Positions 15,780-23,554 of a stretch of 46,971 nt of DNA are shown here, piece by piece. The notes below the pieces were generated by a model. The model saw only the letters and a list, made by a program, of their open reading frames with translations, was not told the origin of the DNA and ran no database searches. Positions within the stretch are counted from its first letter, which is position 1; each line of letters starts with the position of its first letter. A program made the translations under genes and the position numbers. Source of the DNA: Bacteroidaceae bacterium (GTDB taxonomy: Bacteria > Bacteroidota > Bacteroidia > Bacteroidales > Bacteroidaceae); contig JAILEU010000108.1 of the NCBI GenBank assembly GCA_024697785.1, forward strand, positions 1 through 46,971. Reading direction: 5' to 3'.

Positions 15780-17054
15780 TTAGTCTGTTAGTCTGATAGT
15801 CTGTAAGTCTAAATTTGGGCGAGGGGCGTGGGCGTGGGCGGCGGAGCGGAGGAGGAAGGTGGCTGACAACAGGACGTGAGGAAGGGCTACGGCTGGACTC
15901 CAGGCCCATGAGACGATGTAGAGCAGAAGGACGGCGACGTAGAGGATATAGACACGAGACCACCAGCTCTTACGACGGAAGCAGAGCCACAGCAGCAGGG
16001 GAAGCGGGTTGAACACGAGGAGGTTCCAATTGTGAGCCGCGCCAACCATGTGCGACAGACAGCTGAGGTAGAAGATGAACAGCCCGACAAGCGTCTGCAT
16101 GACGAGCAGCAGGGCATCGAACGTACGGGGTACAACGTCATAGCCCTTCAGCCGTTCGTAGAGGGTGACGGCCAGGGCCACAGCGAGCAGCAGGGCGAAC
16201 GCCACGACGGGCGTAACCGGGTTATGGGGATAGGTCAAGGTGTGCTCGACAAGACGTGTCGGCGCGCCTTGCAGAAAGGGGCGCGGCGGCTCGGCACCAG
16301 AGAGGGTGCGGATGGTGGCCTGGGCAAGCGACGGTTCGATGAGCATCGGGGCGAGCTTATCCTCGAGCTGTCCCTTCGTCTCGCCCGTAGAGCCGAGGAT
16401 GCTGCTCCAGAAGAGCCCCGTCCACGGACGTCCCTGACTGACGTGTCTGACGAAGTTACGGTACGTCCCCGTGCAGCCCTCTGTGAGACCGTTCCACGCT
16501 ATCTCCTCGCCTTTCATCACCCGTTTCAGGGCGTAGAAGCACATCGACGAGCAGTTGGTGTGGAGGAAATTATACGGCCGATGACGTGGCGAGGCGTTTT
16601 CGCCGTCGAGAATCTGCCAGAGGGCGCGCGTCTGCTCGACGCTGATGTTCACCGGGTAGTCCACGACGCCTCGGCCCTGCTCGACGTACTCACGAAGGAA
16701 CGCAGTCGTCCTGACGGAGGAATAGCGTCCGGCGCCGTTGCCGCGGAACATGGCGATGCGGTTGGCGAGGTTGTCGTCGAGGGCATAGGTGAACGTCACG
16801 TCAAGTCCCTGCGAGGGGCATTGCAGCCTCAGCGCACAATGGCCGAAGCCGGAGTAGAAGGTGCGTCCCGGCTGACAGATGAGGAGGCTGGTCGTGAGGT
16901 CGTCGGGCGGCACAAAAGTGCCCTCCCCCTGCCCGAAGGCAGCGGAGAGGGCAAATATCAGCGCAACGACGAGGGCCGAAAGACGTTTTGCGCCTTTAGC
17001 GCAATTGATAATTGAAAATTGAAGATTGAAGATTGATAATTGATAATTATCCAT
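15780..17054 (-). CDS. DUF4105 membrane protein (Lnb-like periplasmic domain)
   Basis: A 424-residue protein. A DUF4105 domain, related to the N-terminal periplasmic domain of lacto-N-biosidase LnbX-type proteins, starts after the signal peptide: LLICQPGRTFYSGFGHCAL, then YNFLHTNCSSMCFYALKRV with conserved His and Cys. Several transmembrane helices follow (FALLLAVALAVTLY, LLLVMQTLVGLFIFYL and others). The function is unknown. The only in-frame ATG before the signal peptide (17054) lies in the 7-bp repeat tract 17003-17065, so residues 1 to about 19 are repeat-encoded. The last residues (LDLQTIRLTD) also come from repeats. It is a paralogue of the first half of the protein at 37949. Confidence 0.85.
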   Translation of the reverse strand: MDNYQLSIFNLQFSIINCAKGAKRLSALVVALIFALSAAFGQGEGTFVPPDDLTTSLLICQPGRTFYSGFGHCALRLQCPSQGLDVTFTYALDDNLANRIAMFRGNGAGRYSSVRTTAFLREYVEQGRGVVDYPVNISVEQTRALWQILDGENASPRHRPYNFLHTNCSSMCFYALKRVMKGEEIAWNGLTEGCTGTYRNFVRHVSQGRPWTGLFWSSILGSTGETKGQLEDKLAPMLIEPSLAQATIRTLSGAEPPRPFLQGAPTRLVEHTLTYPHNPVTPVVAFALLLAVALAVTLYERLKGYDVVPRTFDALLLVMQTLVGLFIFYLSCLSHMVGAAHNWNLLVFNPLPLLLWLCFRRKSWWSRVYILYVAVLLLYIVSWAWSPAVALPHVLLSATFLLRSAAHAHAPRPNLDLQTIRLTD

Positions 17055-17135
17055 TGTCAATTGCGCCAAAGGCGCGAAGTGGTCGTTAAACGTTAAACAT
17101 TAAACGTTATTCCAATCTTCAATCTTCAATCTACA
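16990..17135. repeat. AATTGAT and GTTAAAC heptad arrays with GCGCC hairpins
   Basis: 17003-17065 is nine in-phase 7-bp units (AATTGAT, AATTGAA, AATTGAA, GATTGAA and so on), bracketed by GCGCCTTTAGCGC and GCGCCAAAGGCGC. 17085-17105 is three GTTAAAC-type units, and 17114-17134 three AATCTTC-type units. The tract overlaps the 5' end of the DUF4105 gene. Confidence 0.92.
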
Positions 17136-17137
17136 AA

Positions 17138-17902
17138 TTACTTCACGATGAGCTTCTTGCCGTCGCGGATGAAGATGCCTTTGTACACCTTACCCACCTT
17201 CTGGCCGACAAGATTGTAGGTAGCGCCGTCCTTGACGCCCTCGGCGGATGCTGAACGGATGCCGTCAGGGTCGCCGTCGGCCACGAACTTAGGCAGCTCG
17301 TCGCCAATCTTGCGGAAGATGACATAGACGTAGGCATCGGGGGTGTCGCTGACGTACTGGGCGAAGTTCTCGAAAACTTCGTCGCGCGAGGGGCCGTCGT
17401 TGGAGTGGCCGTCCTGCGGATGCTCGGGGTTGTTGACGCTAATCTTGACGCCCATCTCGGTGATGTTCGAGTAGTCGAAGTCGAACGTGAAGCCCGTCGC
17501 GGCACCCTCGCCGTGGATGACGGCGTAGCAGTCGGCCTCGGTGTAGATGCCGTCCTCCTTGATGGTGTTGGCAAGGCAGACAATCTCGTAGCCTTCGTTA
17601 ATCTCGGCCTGGATCTTCACCTCGTAGATTCCGATGCCGCCGGTGCAGCCGGGGTATTCGGCACCGTCGCTGTTCTCACCGCCAACCCACATCATGTAGG
17701 CCGACTCGTCCCAGTCGTCCGTCTGCTTGGGCTGCTGGTCGAAGATGTAAGCTTCGTCCTCGGCGTTCTTGCCATTCATGTAGATGACGCCGGCACCCGA
17801 CGGCACTACTTCGGCCTCCGCATAGAGGGCTTTGTACGGGGTTGCGCTAGCGCTCATGCAGCAGGCGGCAACCACGGCCATGAAAGTAAAAATTTTCTTC
17901 AT
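17138..17902 (-). CDS. Secreted protein with type IX-like C-terminal tail
   Basis: A 254-residue protein that I do not recognise. It has a clear signal peptide (MKKIFTFMAVVAACCMSASA), an acidic body without transmembrane segments, the motif GAGVIYMNGKN near residue 38 and a C-terminal tail TYNLVGQKVGKVYKGIFIRDGKK. The tail resembles short C-terminal motifs of proteins exported or anchored by the type IX system. The protein at 37047 has the same plan (GAGVVYLTTEWN, IYNLCGQRVGKEAKG) and also sits beside a DUF4105 gene, so the two are probably distant paralogues. It has its own -7 box at 17964-17971. Confidence 0.75.
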   Translation of the reverse strand: MKKIFTFMAVVAACCMSASATPYKALYAEAEVVPSGAGVIYMNGKNAEDEAYIFDQQPKQTDDWDESAYMMWVGGENSDGAEYPGCTGGIGIYEVKIQAEINEGYEIVCLANTIKEDGIYTEADCYAVIHGEGAATGFTFDFDYSNITEMGVKISVNNPEHPQDGHSNDGPSRDEVFENFAQYVSDTPDAYVYVIFRKIGDELPKFVADGDPDGIRSASAEGVKDGATYNLVGQKVGKVYKGIFIRDGKKLIVK

Positions 17903-17963
17903 ACGCTTTTTTCTTTTAATGGGTTAATACTATTTGGTTCTTTTCTATATCTCTTATCCGCCG

Positions 17964-17971
17964 CAAAGGTA
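17964..17971 (-). promoter_or_regulatory. -7 box upstream of the small secreted protein
   Basis: Minus-strand TACCTTTG, 61 nt before the ATG at 17902. A TTTG lies only 13 nt upstream, so the -33 element is not ideal. This suggests that the secreted protein and the DUF4105 gene form a separate unit within the PUL. Confidence 0.55.
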
Positions 17972-18078
17972 CATCATTTTAGGACAAAAAAACAGAAACG
18001 AGAGAAAAATAATCTTCTCTAATTCACAATTAACAATTCATAATTGATGTAATGAGGGGTTAGGAGTTAAATCATACA

Positions 18079-20943
18079 TTAATTCCTCTTGCAGGCGACG
18101 CGCTCTTTCTGACCATAGGGCTTGAGGAGGACGCGGAAACCGCCATCGAACAGGGCGGCATCGGCGGAGACGGTGATGGTGCGCGACTCGCCGGGGAAGA
18201 GCGTCAGGTAGTTGTCGGAGAAGAGTGACGGCAGGATGCGATTGCCCGTGCGGTCATTCACAAGACGCAGCCTGAGGGCAAAGGCGGTAGCGGCAGGCGA
18301 GTTGTTCTGCACGGAGAGCGTGACGGTAGTCTCGCTGCCCGACGTCGTGACATCTGTGACAGCACACGACACTTTGGCAGCGGGGAGGGTACGGAGGGCA
18401 CGGTAGTCGAGCTCGCCAGAGGTGTTGCGCCAGTAGAAGTTCTCGGAGATTGGGGTGAGGGGTGAGGGGGAAGAATTAGGAATTGGGGATGAGGAATTAG
18501 GTATTGGGGATGAGGAGTTAGGAATTGGGGATGAAGGGTTAGGGGTTAGGGTAAGGCGGATGAACTGTATGTCGGGATTTCCTGCTTTACCGCTCGCTGC
18601 TTTGATGTCGCCCAGTTCCGCAGGCAGAACGAAAGCTTCGGTGCGGTTGGAAGCAGGAACATCGACAATGGCCGTGCGGGCGTAGTCGGTGAGTTCGTTG
18701 CCGGCCATATCATAGACGCGAGCTGTTGCACGTACGCCGACGAGGGGGGTGGAGGTGGCGTTGATAACTTTCACGCTGCCCGTCAGGCAGTTCCACTGGA
18801 TGTGGACGGGCTCACAGGCTTTCTTGGCACCCCAGTAGCAGCCCGTGGGGTCGTAGTAGTAGTCGTAGGTCTGCCAGACGAACGAGGGATAGGCGGGATG
18901 GCTCATCCAGATGAGCACGCCTGAGGCATCGTCCCACATCTTGTCGTTCCACGCTTCGTACATGCCCTTCATGTCCTCGAGGTTGACGAGCTGCGCCTTC
19001 TCGCAGAACTCATCTAGCGACTGCGAGGGACCATAGCGCTCGTCGACCGACTTGCGGTAGTCGGCAGGTCCGGCGTTGGAGGCTTCCTTGCCGAAGAAGT
19101 GGCGGTTCCAGACGTTCGCGTCGTCGTTCTTCAGCTGCTCGTCGGTGGGCAGCGGCCAGCGGCTCTCCTTGGGGATGAAGAGGCAGGTGCTCTCGTAGGT
19201 GGGGAAGGTGGCCATGCCGATCTCGGAACGGAAACCGTAGCCGTAGTCGATGCCGTAGGGATAGGCGGGGGTGTTGAAGGCGAGGTTGCTGCCCGAGGTG
19301 CTGAAGTGGTGGCGGGGCGGGAGGTCCTTCCACCATCCGCTGCCAGAGAGGGCGTCCTGATTGGAGCACGACTTGTAGAGACGGTCGTTTGCATCCTCCT
19401 CCATGACAATCATGCGCAGAGCCGAGTCGATGTCGGGGACGGGATGCGTCTCGTTGGCTCCGCACCAAACGGCTATGGAGGGGTGATTGCGCAGACGGCG
19501 CACCTTGTCGCGGGCATTGGTCTTGAACGCCTCGTGGTCGGCCACATCGTTGTAGGCCACGTAGAGCCAGAAATCGTCCCACACCATCAGGCCATACTGG
19601 TCGCAGTAGTCATAGAACTCGTCGTCGGTGACGCAGCCCGTCCACAGACGAATCATGTTGTAGTTCATGTCCTTGTGCAGACGAATCTTGGGTTCGTAGT
19701 CCTTGCCGTGACAGCGGAGCAGATACTCGCTCATGCCCCAGTTGCCTCCACGGCAGAAGATGCGCTGGCCGTTGCAGTAGATGTTCAGCACGGGGAAGTC
19801 AACGCGGTTTTTCTCAATCCGGTAGTCGTAGCGGCGGATGCCAAAGCGGAAAGACACAGAGTCAGAAACCGAAGCCTCTTCTAAATCCTCCCCTAAAGGG
19901 AAGGACTTTCTGTTCACCCCTCCTTCAGGAGGGGCGGGGGGAAGGCTGCTTGGGATGACCTCCATGTGGCAGGTGTAGAGGTTGGGGTCGCCGTAGCCGT
20001 TGGGCCACCAGAGGCGGGGGTTGTCGATGGCGAAGGCTGGGACGTCGTCCTTGGTAATCTGGACGGTAGCCTTGTTCCAACCGCGCACACGGATGGTCTT
20101 CTTGAAGGTGATGCCCGCGGGCTCGACGATGCCGCGCACCTCGAAGCTGCAGTCCTCGGAACCGGTGTTCAGGATGTCGGCCGAGAGCGTCAGCTCGGCC
20201 TTGTCGTTCGAGGGGAGGTAGCTGCGCATCCAAGGGTCACGGATGACGGCCTCGCCGGTGAAGTCGAGGTAGATGTTGCCCGTGATGCCCGCCAGACGTC
20301 CAGGGACATAGGGTATCCAGTCCCATCCTGCCCCGGCCAGATAGCTGGGGCTGCACGCCACGCCATACGGCCCTGGGTCGGTGCGCGTCTTCTTCTGGTC
20401 GGCATCCCATATCAATACGGCAAGCGCATTGGGGCCGTCGCGGCGGACAACGTCGGTGACGTCGAAACGCGAGCGAAGCATGTGGCCGTTGACGTCTTTT
20501 TCGCTGTCGGCGGTGCCGGAGATTTTCACGCCGTTCAGCCAGAAGTCGGCAAAGCGGTTGGTGTTGTTGCAGCAGAGCCACACACGTCCGCCGGATGGCG
20601 ACGACGTGGGGAGGGTGAACTCGGTGCGGTACCAGAAGGGACGGTTGTACTTCGTCTCATCGACGCGGTAGATGTTGTCCGCCACGTCGGGATTCTCCTC
20701 CCGTCCGGCCTCAACGTATGCGGTGAAGACTACGCCCGGCACCACGCCCGGCACAGGGTCAGCCATGCGGAAACCGACTTCCGACACCTGAGGGCCCTTG
20801 GCATCTACTTCGGCGGCAGGCATCAGCTGCCATTGGGCTATGCCGTCGCCACTACTTAAAGAAATGGTACGGATGGCCGCCACGGCGTCCGCCCCACCCC
20901 ACAGCAACAGGGCAGAAAGGGAAAGAACAAGCTTATGATTCAC
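18079..20943 (-). CDS. Glycoside hydrolase family 2 (beta-mannosidase / exo-glucosaminidase type)
   Basis: A 954-residue secreted enzyme with a GTG start at 20943 (upstream in-frame codons end at TAA in a repeat). After the signal peptide come the sugar-binding domain (WLNGVKISG), the immunoglobulin-like domain and the TIM barrel. WCGANE places the acid/base at Glu498, and GFRSEIGM the nucleophile at Glu574. The closest relatives I can place are mannosylglycoprotein endo-beta-mannosidases and exo-beta-D-glucosaminidases. Two stretches look inserted: residues about 333-357 (from a palindromic repeat, 19876-19946) and about 797-831 (from a heptad array, 18452-18555, encoding SSPIPN repeats). 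A paralogue at 40792 lacks both. Confidence 0.88.
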   Translation of the reverse strand: MNHKLVLSLSALLLWGGADAVAAIRTISLSSGDGIAQWQLMPAAEVDAKGPQVSEVGFRMADPVPGVVPGVVFTAYVEAGREENPDVADNIYRVDETKYNRPFWYRTEFTLPTSSPSGGRVWLCCNNTNRFADFWLNGVKISGTADSEKDVNGHMLRSRFDVTDVVRRDGPNALAVLIWDADQKKTRTDPGPYGVACSPSYLAGAGWDWIPYVPGRLAGITGNIYLDFTGEAVIRDPWMRSYLPSNDKAELTLSADILNTGSEDCSFEVRGIVEPAGITFKKTIRVRGWNKATVQITKDDVPAFAIDNPRLWWPNGYGDPNLYTCHMEVIPSSLPPAPPEGGVNRKSFPLGEDLEEASVSDSVSFRFGIRRYDYRIEKNRVDFPVLNIYCNGQRIFCRGGNWGMSEYLLRCHGKDYEPKIRLHKDMNYNMIRLWTGCVTDDEFYDYCDQYGLMVWDDFWLYVAYNDVADHEAFKTNARDKVRRLRNHPSIAVWCGANETHPVPDIDSALRMIVMEEDANDRLYKSCSNQDALSGSGWWKDLPPRHHFSTSGSNLAFNTPAYPYGIDYGYGFRSEIGMATFPTYESTCLFIPKESRWPLPTDEQLKNDDANVWNRHFFGKEASNAGPADYRKSVDERYGPSQSLDEFCEKAQLVNLEDMKGMYEAWNDKMWDDASGVLIWMSHPAYPSFVWQTYDYYYDPTGCYWGAKKACEPVHIQWNCLTGSVKVINATSTPLVGVRATARVYDMAGNELTDYARTAIVDVPASNRTEAFVLPAELGDIKAASGKAGNPDIQFIRLTLTPNPSSPIPNSSSPIPNSSSPIPNSSPSPLTPISENFYWRNTSGELDYRALRTLPAAKVSCAVTDVTTSGSETTVTLSVQNNSPAATAFALRLRLVNDRTGNRILPSLFSDNYLTLFPGESRTITVSADAALFDGGFRVLLKPYGQKERVACKRN
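18452..18555. repeat. Heptad array inside the GH2 gene
   Basis: About fifteen consecutive units, nearly all 7 bp and in phase: GGGGTGA, GGGGTGA, GGAATTG, GGGATGA, GGAATTA, GGTATTG, GGGATGA, GGAGTTA, GGAATTG, GGGATGA, AGGGTTA, GGGGTTA, GGGTAAG. Three units make 21 bp, so the peptide repeats with a seven-residue period (NSSSPIP). Change by one unit would shift the frame. Confidence 0.93.
19876..19946. repeat. Palindromic repeat insertion inside the GH2 gene
   Basis: It contains CCCCTCCTTCAGGAGGGG (19917-19934), a perfect hairpin, and the CCTCCCCTAAAGGGAAGGA block of a kind common between genes in Bacteroidetes. It is read in frame as a proline/glycine-rich loop (PPAPPEGGVN, FPLGEDLEEA) that the paralogue at 40792 lacks. 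Confidence 0.75.
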
Positions 20944-20947
20944 CTTT

Positions 20948-21150
20948 TTAAAATTAGGAATTAGGAATTAGGAATGGTTTATAGGTTTAGTTCGGCTTTG
21001 CCGAGGTTTAGTTAATTAAGAGTTAAGAGTTAAGAATTAAGAAAAAAAGTTCTGAGGAAGTGTTCGTTAAACATTAAACGTTAATCGTTAAACCCAAAAA
21101 CATAAAACGTTAAACGAAAATTATCATTTATCAATTGCACCTTCGGCACT
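20948..21150. repeat. Heptad tract between the GH2 and GH92 genes
   Basis: GGAATTA units (about 20954-20975), AGAGTTA units (about 21016-21042), GTTAAAC-type units (about 21066-21093), then ATTATCA and the GCACCTTCGGC module. The last module overlaps the 3' end of the GH92 gene and encodes its final residues (SAEGAIDK). Confidence 0.85.
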
Positions 21151-23439
21151 AACCGAGTAAGGCGAGGCCATCTTGGTGGTGCAGCGGGTGGTGTTGGGCG
21201 TGGGGCCCATAACGAAATGGAGCTCACCGCCCTGCATGATGTCGTCATACGTTATCCAGTTCTTGTCGAGCGAACGGCCGTTGAGTGTGGCGCTCTGGAT
21301 ATAGACGTTCTCGGGGCTGTTATTCTCAGCCACAATGGCGAAGCGGTTGCCGTTCTCAAGCGTCAGCGTCACCTTGGGGAACAACGGCGAGCCAATGACA
21401 TACTGGTCGGTGCCCGGGCAGACGGCATAGAGGCCAAGGGCGCTGAGGACATACCACGACGACATGCCGCCCTGATCCTCATCGCCGGGATAGCCCTGCG
21501 GCGTGGCGTTGTAGAGGCGCGTCATGATCTCGCGGACGTGCTGCTGCGTCTTCCACGGCTGGCCGGCATAGCAGTAGAGGTAGGGCATGTGCTGGATGGG
21601 CTGGTTGCCGTGGGCATACTGACCCATGCCGGCCAGCTGCATCTCCGTCATCTCGTGAATCATCATGCCATAGGTGCCCACATGCACGTCGTTAGGTATA
21701 CTCCATACCGAGTCGAGCTTGGCGATGAACGCCTCGTCCGAGCCATAGAGGTCGATGAGTCCCTGCACATCGTGGAACACACTCCAGTTGTAATGCCAGG
21801 CGTTACCCTCGCAGTAGGGGCCACCCCAGGCAAGGGGGTCGAAGGGCTCCGTCCAACGGCCTTTGATGTCGCGGCCACGCATGAAGCCCGTCTTCTTGTC
21901 AAAGACGTTGCGGTAGTTGAACATCACCCGTCCGAACACCTCCTCGTAGAAGGTGTTGCCGGTGGCCCAGGCCAGCTGCCAGGCACAGAAGTCGTCGTAG
22001 GCATACTCCTGCGTCTGCGACGTGCTGCCCGACGATTCGGGATAGGCCACGTAGCCCAGCTGCCAGTACTCTTTCCATCCGGCACGTCCGTTGGCGCCTC
22101 CCCAGGGCCCTTTGTTCATGGCCTCGTGGGCGTATGCCTCGAGGGCCTGGGCCGGGTCGAAGGTGCGGATGCCCTTTGCCCAGGCATCGGCCAGCAGCGA
22201 GATGGCGTGGTTGCCCAGCATGCCGCCACACTCGCCGGGGAACGACCACGCCGGCAGCCAGCCACACTCCTGCTGGGCCTGCAGGATAGCCTGCATGTAC
22301 TGTCCCTGCTGCGTGGGATGGAGCAGGTTGGTCAGCGGGAACTGCGAACGGAAGGTGTCCCACAGCCCGTTGTCGGTGTACATATATCCGTCGTGAATCT
22401 TGCCGTCGTAGGGGCTATAATAATAAGGAGTGCCGTCGGCACGGATTTCGAAGAACTTGCGCGAGAAGAGGTTGGCGCGGAAGAGGCAGCTGTAGAACGT
22501 CTCCATGTCGGCCTCTGAGGCACCCTCCACGAGCACCCGGCCGAAGAGCCTGTTCCAGCTGTCGGCAGCGCGGCGACGCGTCTGCTCGAGCGTCTTGTCG
22601 CCACCCACCTCCTGCTGCCATGTCAGCCGTGCCTGCTCGTCGCTGATGTACGACGAGGCGGTGCGTACCTGCACCTTCGTGCCGGGCTTGAACTTCAGCC
22701 ATACGCCCTCGCCTTTGCCTTCGCAATGGCTTTCGCCCTCGCGGGGCGAACCTCCGTCGTGGTTGTTCCATGTGCCGTAGGCCACGAAGGGCTGGTCGAA
22801 CTGCATGAAGATGCGGCAGCGGAAGGTCTCGCGGTTGTTAATCCACGTGCCGTTATCGACCCATCCGACAATCTGACGGTTCTTGGCGTCGATGGTCCAT
22901 CCGCTGGAGCCGGTGTATCCGTCGATGACGAGCCAGGCGTCCTCGCCCTTCGGGAAGGTGAAGCGCAGGTGTCCGCAGCGCTCGGTGGAGGTCATCTCGG
23001 CGCGCATGCCGTTGTCGAACGTCACGCTGTAATAGTCGGGGTGTGCCGTCTCATGGTCGTGGCTGAACGATGCCTGCCTCTCCTCCTCGCCCACCCGCAG
23101 CGTGCCGCTGACGGGCATGAACGAGAACCACGCATAGTCGCCCACCCAGGGACTGCACTGGTGCGTCTGGCCGAAGCCGCGGATGGTGGTGGCGCCGTAG
23201 GTGTATTTCCAGCCATCGCCGTTGCGGCCAGTCTGTGCTGACCACAGATGGGTGGCGAAGGGCTGTCCCACGGTGGCGTAGGTGTTACCGTGGCTGAGAC
23301 CGAAGTGACTATCGGTGCCTTGCAGCGACTGAGCGTAGTGAACAAGGTCGACGGTGCCTGCCGCCGTAAGGACAGGCTGCCCTGCCAATAGCAGCGCAGA
23401 AAGTGACAAGAAAAGGAGATTTTTTAATTTAAAATACAT
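21124..23439 (-). CDS. GH92 alpha-mannosidase
   Basis: A 771-residue exo-acting alpha-mannosidase, usual length for GH92, with a signal peptide (to about residue 26). Family signatures are clear: TDSHFGLSHGNTYATVG near the N-terminus, GLWDTFRSQFPL, ECGGMLGNHA, EGNAWHYNWSVFHDVQG and PGDEDQGGMSSWYVLSALG with the catalytic-base aspartates. Bacteroides relatives are calcium-dependent and cleave alpha-1,2-, 1,3- or 1,4-linked mannose; the linkage cannot be read here. It lies between GH38 and GH2 in the PUL. The stop codon and last eight residues are supplied by an intergenic repeat module. Confidence 0.96.
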   Translation of the reverse strand: MYFKLKNLLFLSLSALLLAGQPVLTAAGTVDLVHYAQSLQGTDSHFGLSHGNTYATVGQPFATHLWSAQTGRNGDGWKYTYGATTIRGFGQTHQCSPWVGDYAWFSFMPVSGTLRVGEEERQASFSHDHETAHPDYYSVTFDNGMRAEMTSTERCGHLRFTFPKGEDAWLVIDGYTGSSGWTIDAKNRQIVGWVDNGTWINNRETFRCRIFMQFDQPFVAYGTWNNHDGGSPREGESHCEGKGEGVWLKFKPGTKVQVRTASSYISDEQARLTWQQEVGGDKTLEQTRRRAADSWNRLFGRVLVEGASEADMETFYSCLFRANLFSRKFFEIRADGTPYYYSPYDGKIHDGYMYTDNGLWDTFRSQFPLTNLLHPTQQGQYMQAILQAQQECGWLPAWSFPGECGGMLGNHAISLLADAWAKGIRTFDPAQALEAYAHEAMNKGPWGGANGRAGWKEYWQLGYVAYPESSGSTSQTQEYAYDDFCAWQLAWATGNTFYEEVFGRVMFNYRNVFDKKTGFMRGRDIKGRWTEPFDPLAWGGPYCEGNAWHYNWSVFHDVQGLIDLYGSDEAFIAKLDSVWSIPNDVHVGTYGMMIHEMTEMQLAGMGQYAHGNQPIQHMPYLYCYAGQPWKTQQHVREIMTRLYNATPQGYPGDEDQGGMSSWYVLSALGLYAVCPGTDQYVIGSPLFPKVTLTLENGNRFAIVAENNSPENVYIQSATLNGRSLDKNWITYDDIMQGGELHFVMGPTPNTTRCTTKMASPYSVSAEGAIDK

Positions 23440-23488
23440 ATTTTTGGTTTAACGTTTAATGTTTATCTTTTTGTTGTCTGCGACGCTA

Positions 23489-23530
23489 CGTGAATGTCCG
23501 TAAATAATCCGTGAATGTTCGTAAATAACT
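23489..23530. repeat. 21-bp tandem duplication upstream of the GH92 gene
   Basis: CGTGAATGTCCGTAAATAATC at 23489-23509 is repeated at 23510-23530 with few changes (period 21, three times seven). CCCCTAA heptads follow near 23534-23550. The repeat lies 50-90 nt upstream of the GH92 start and could be a paired binding site. Confidence 0.8.
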
Positions 23531-23554
23531 CTAGCCCCTAACCCCTAACCCATA

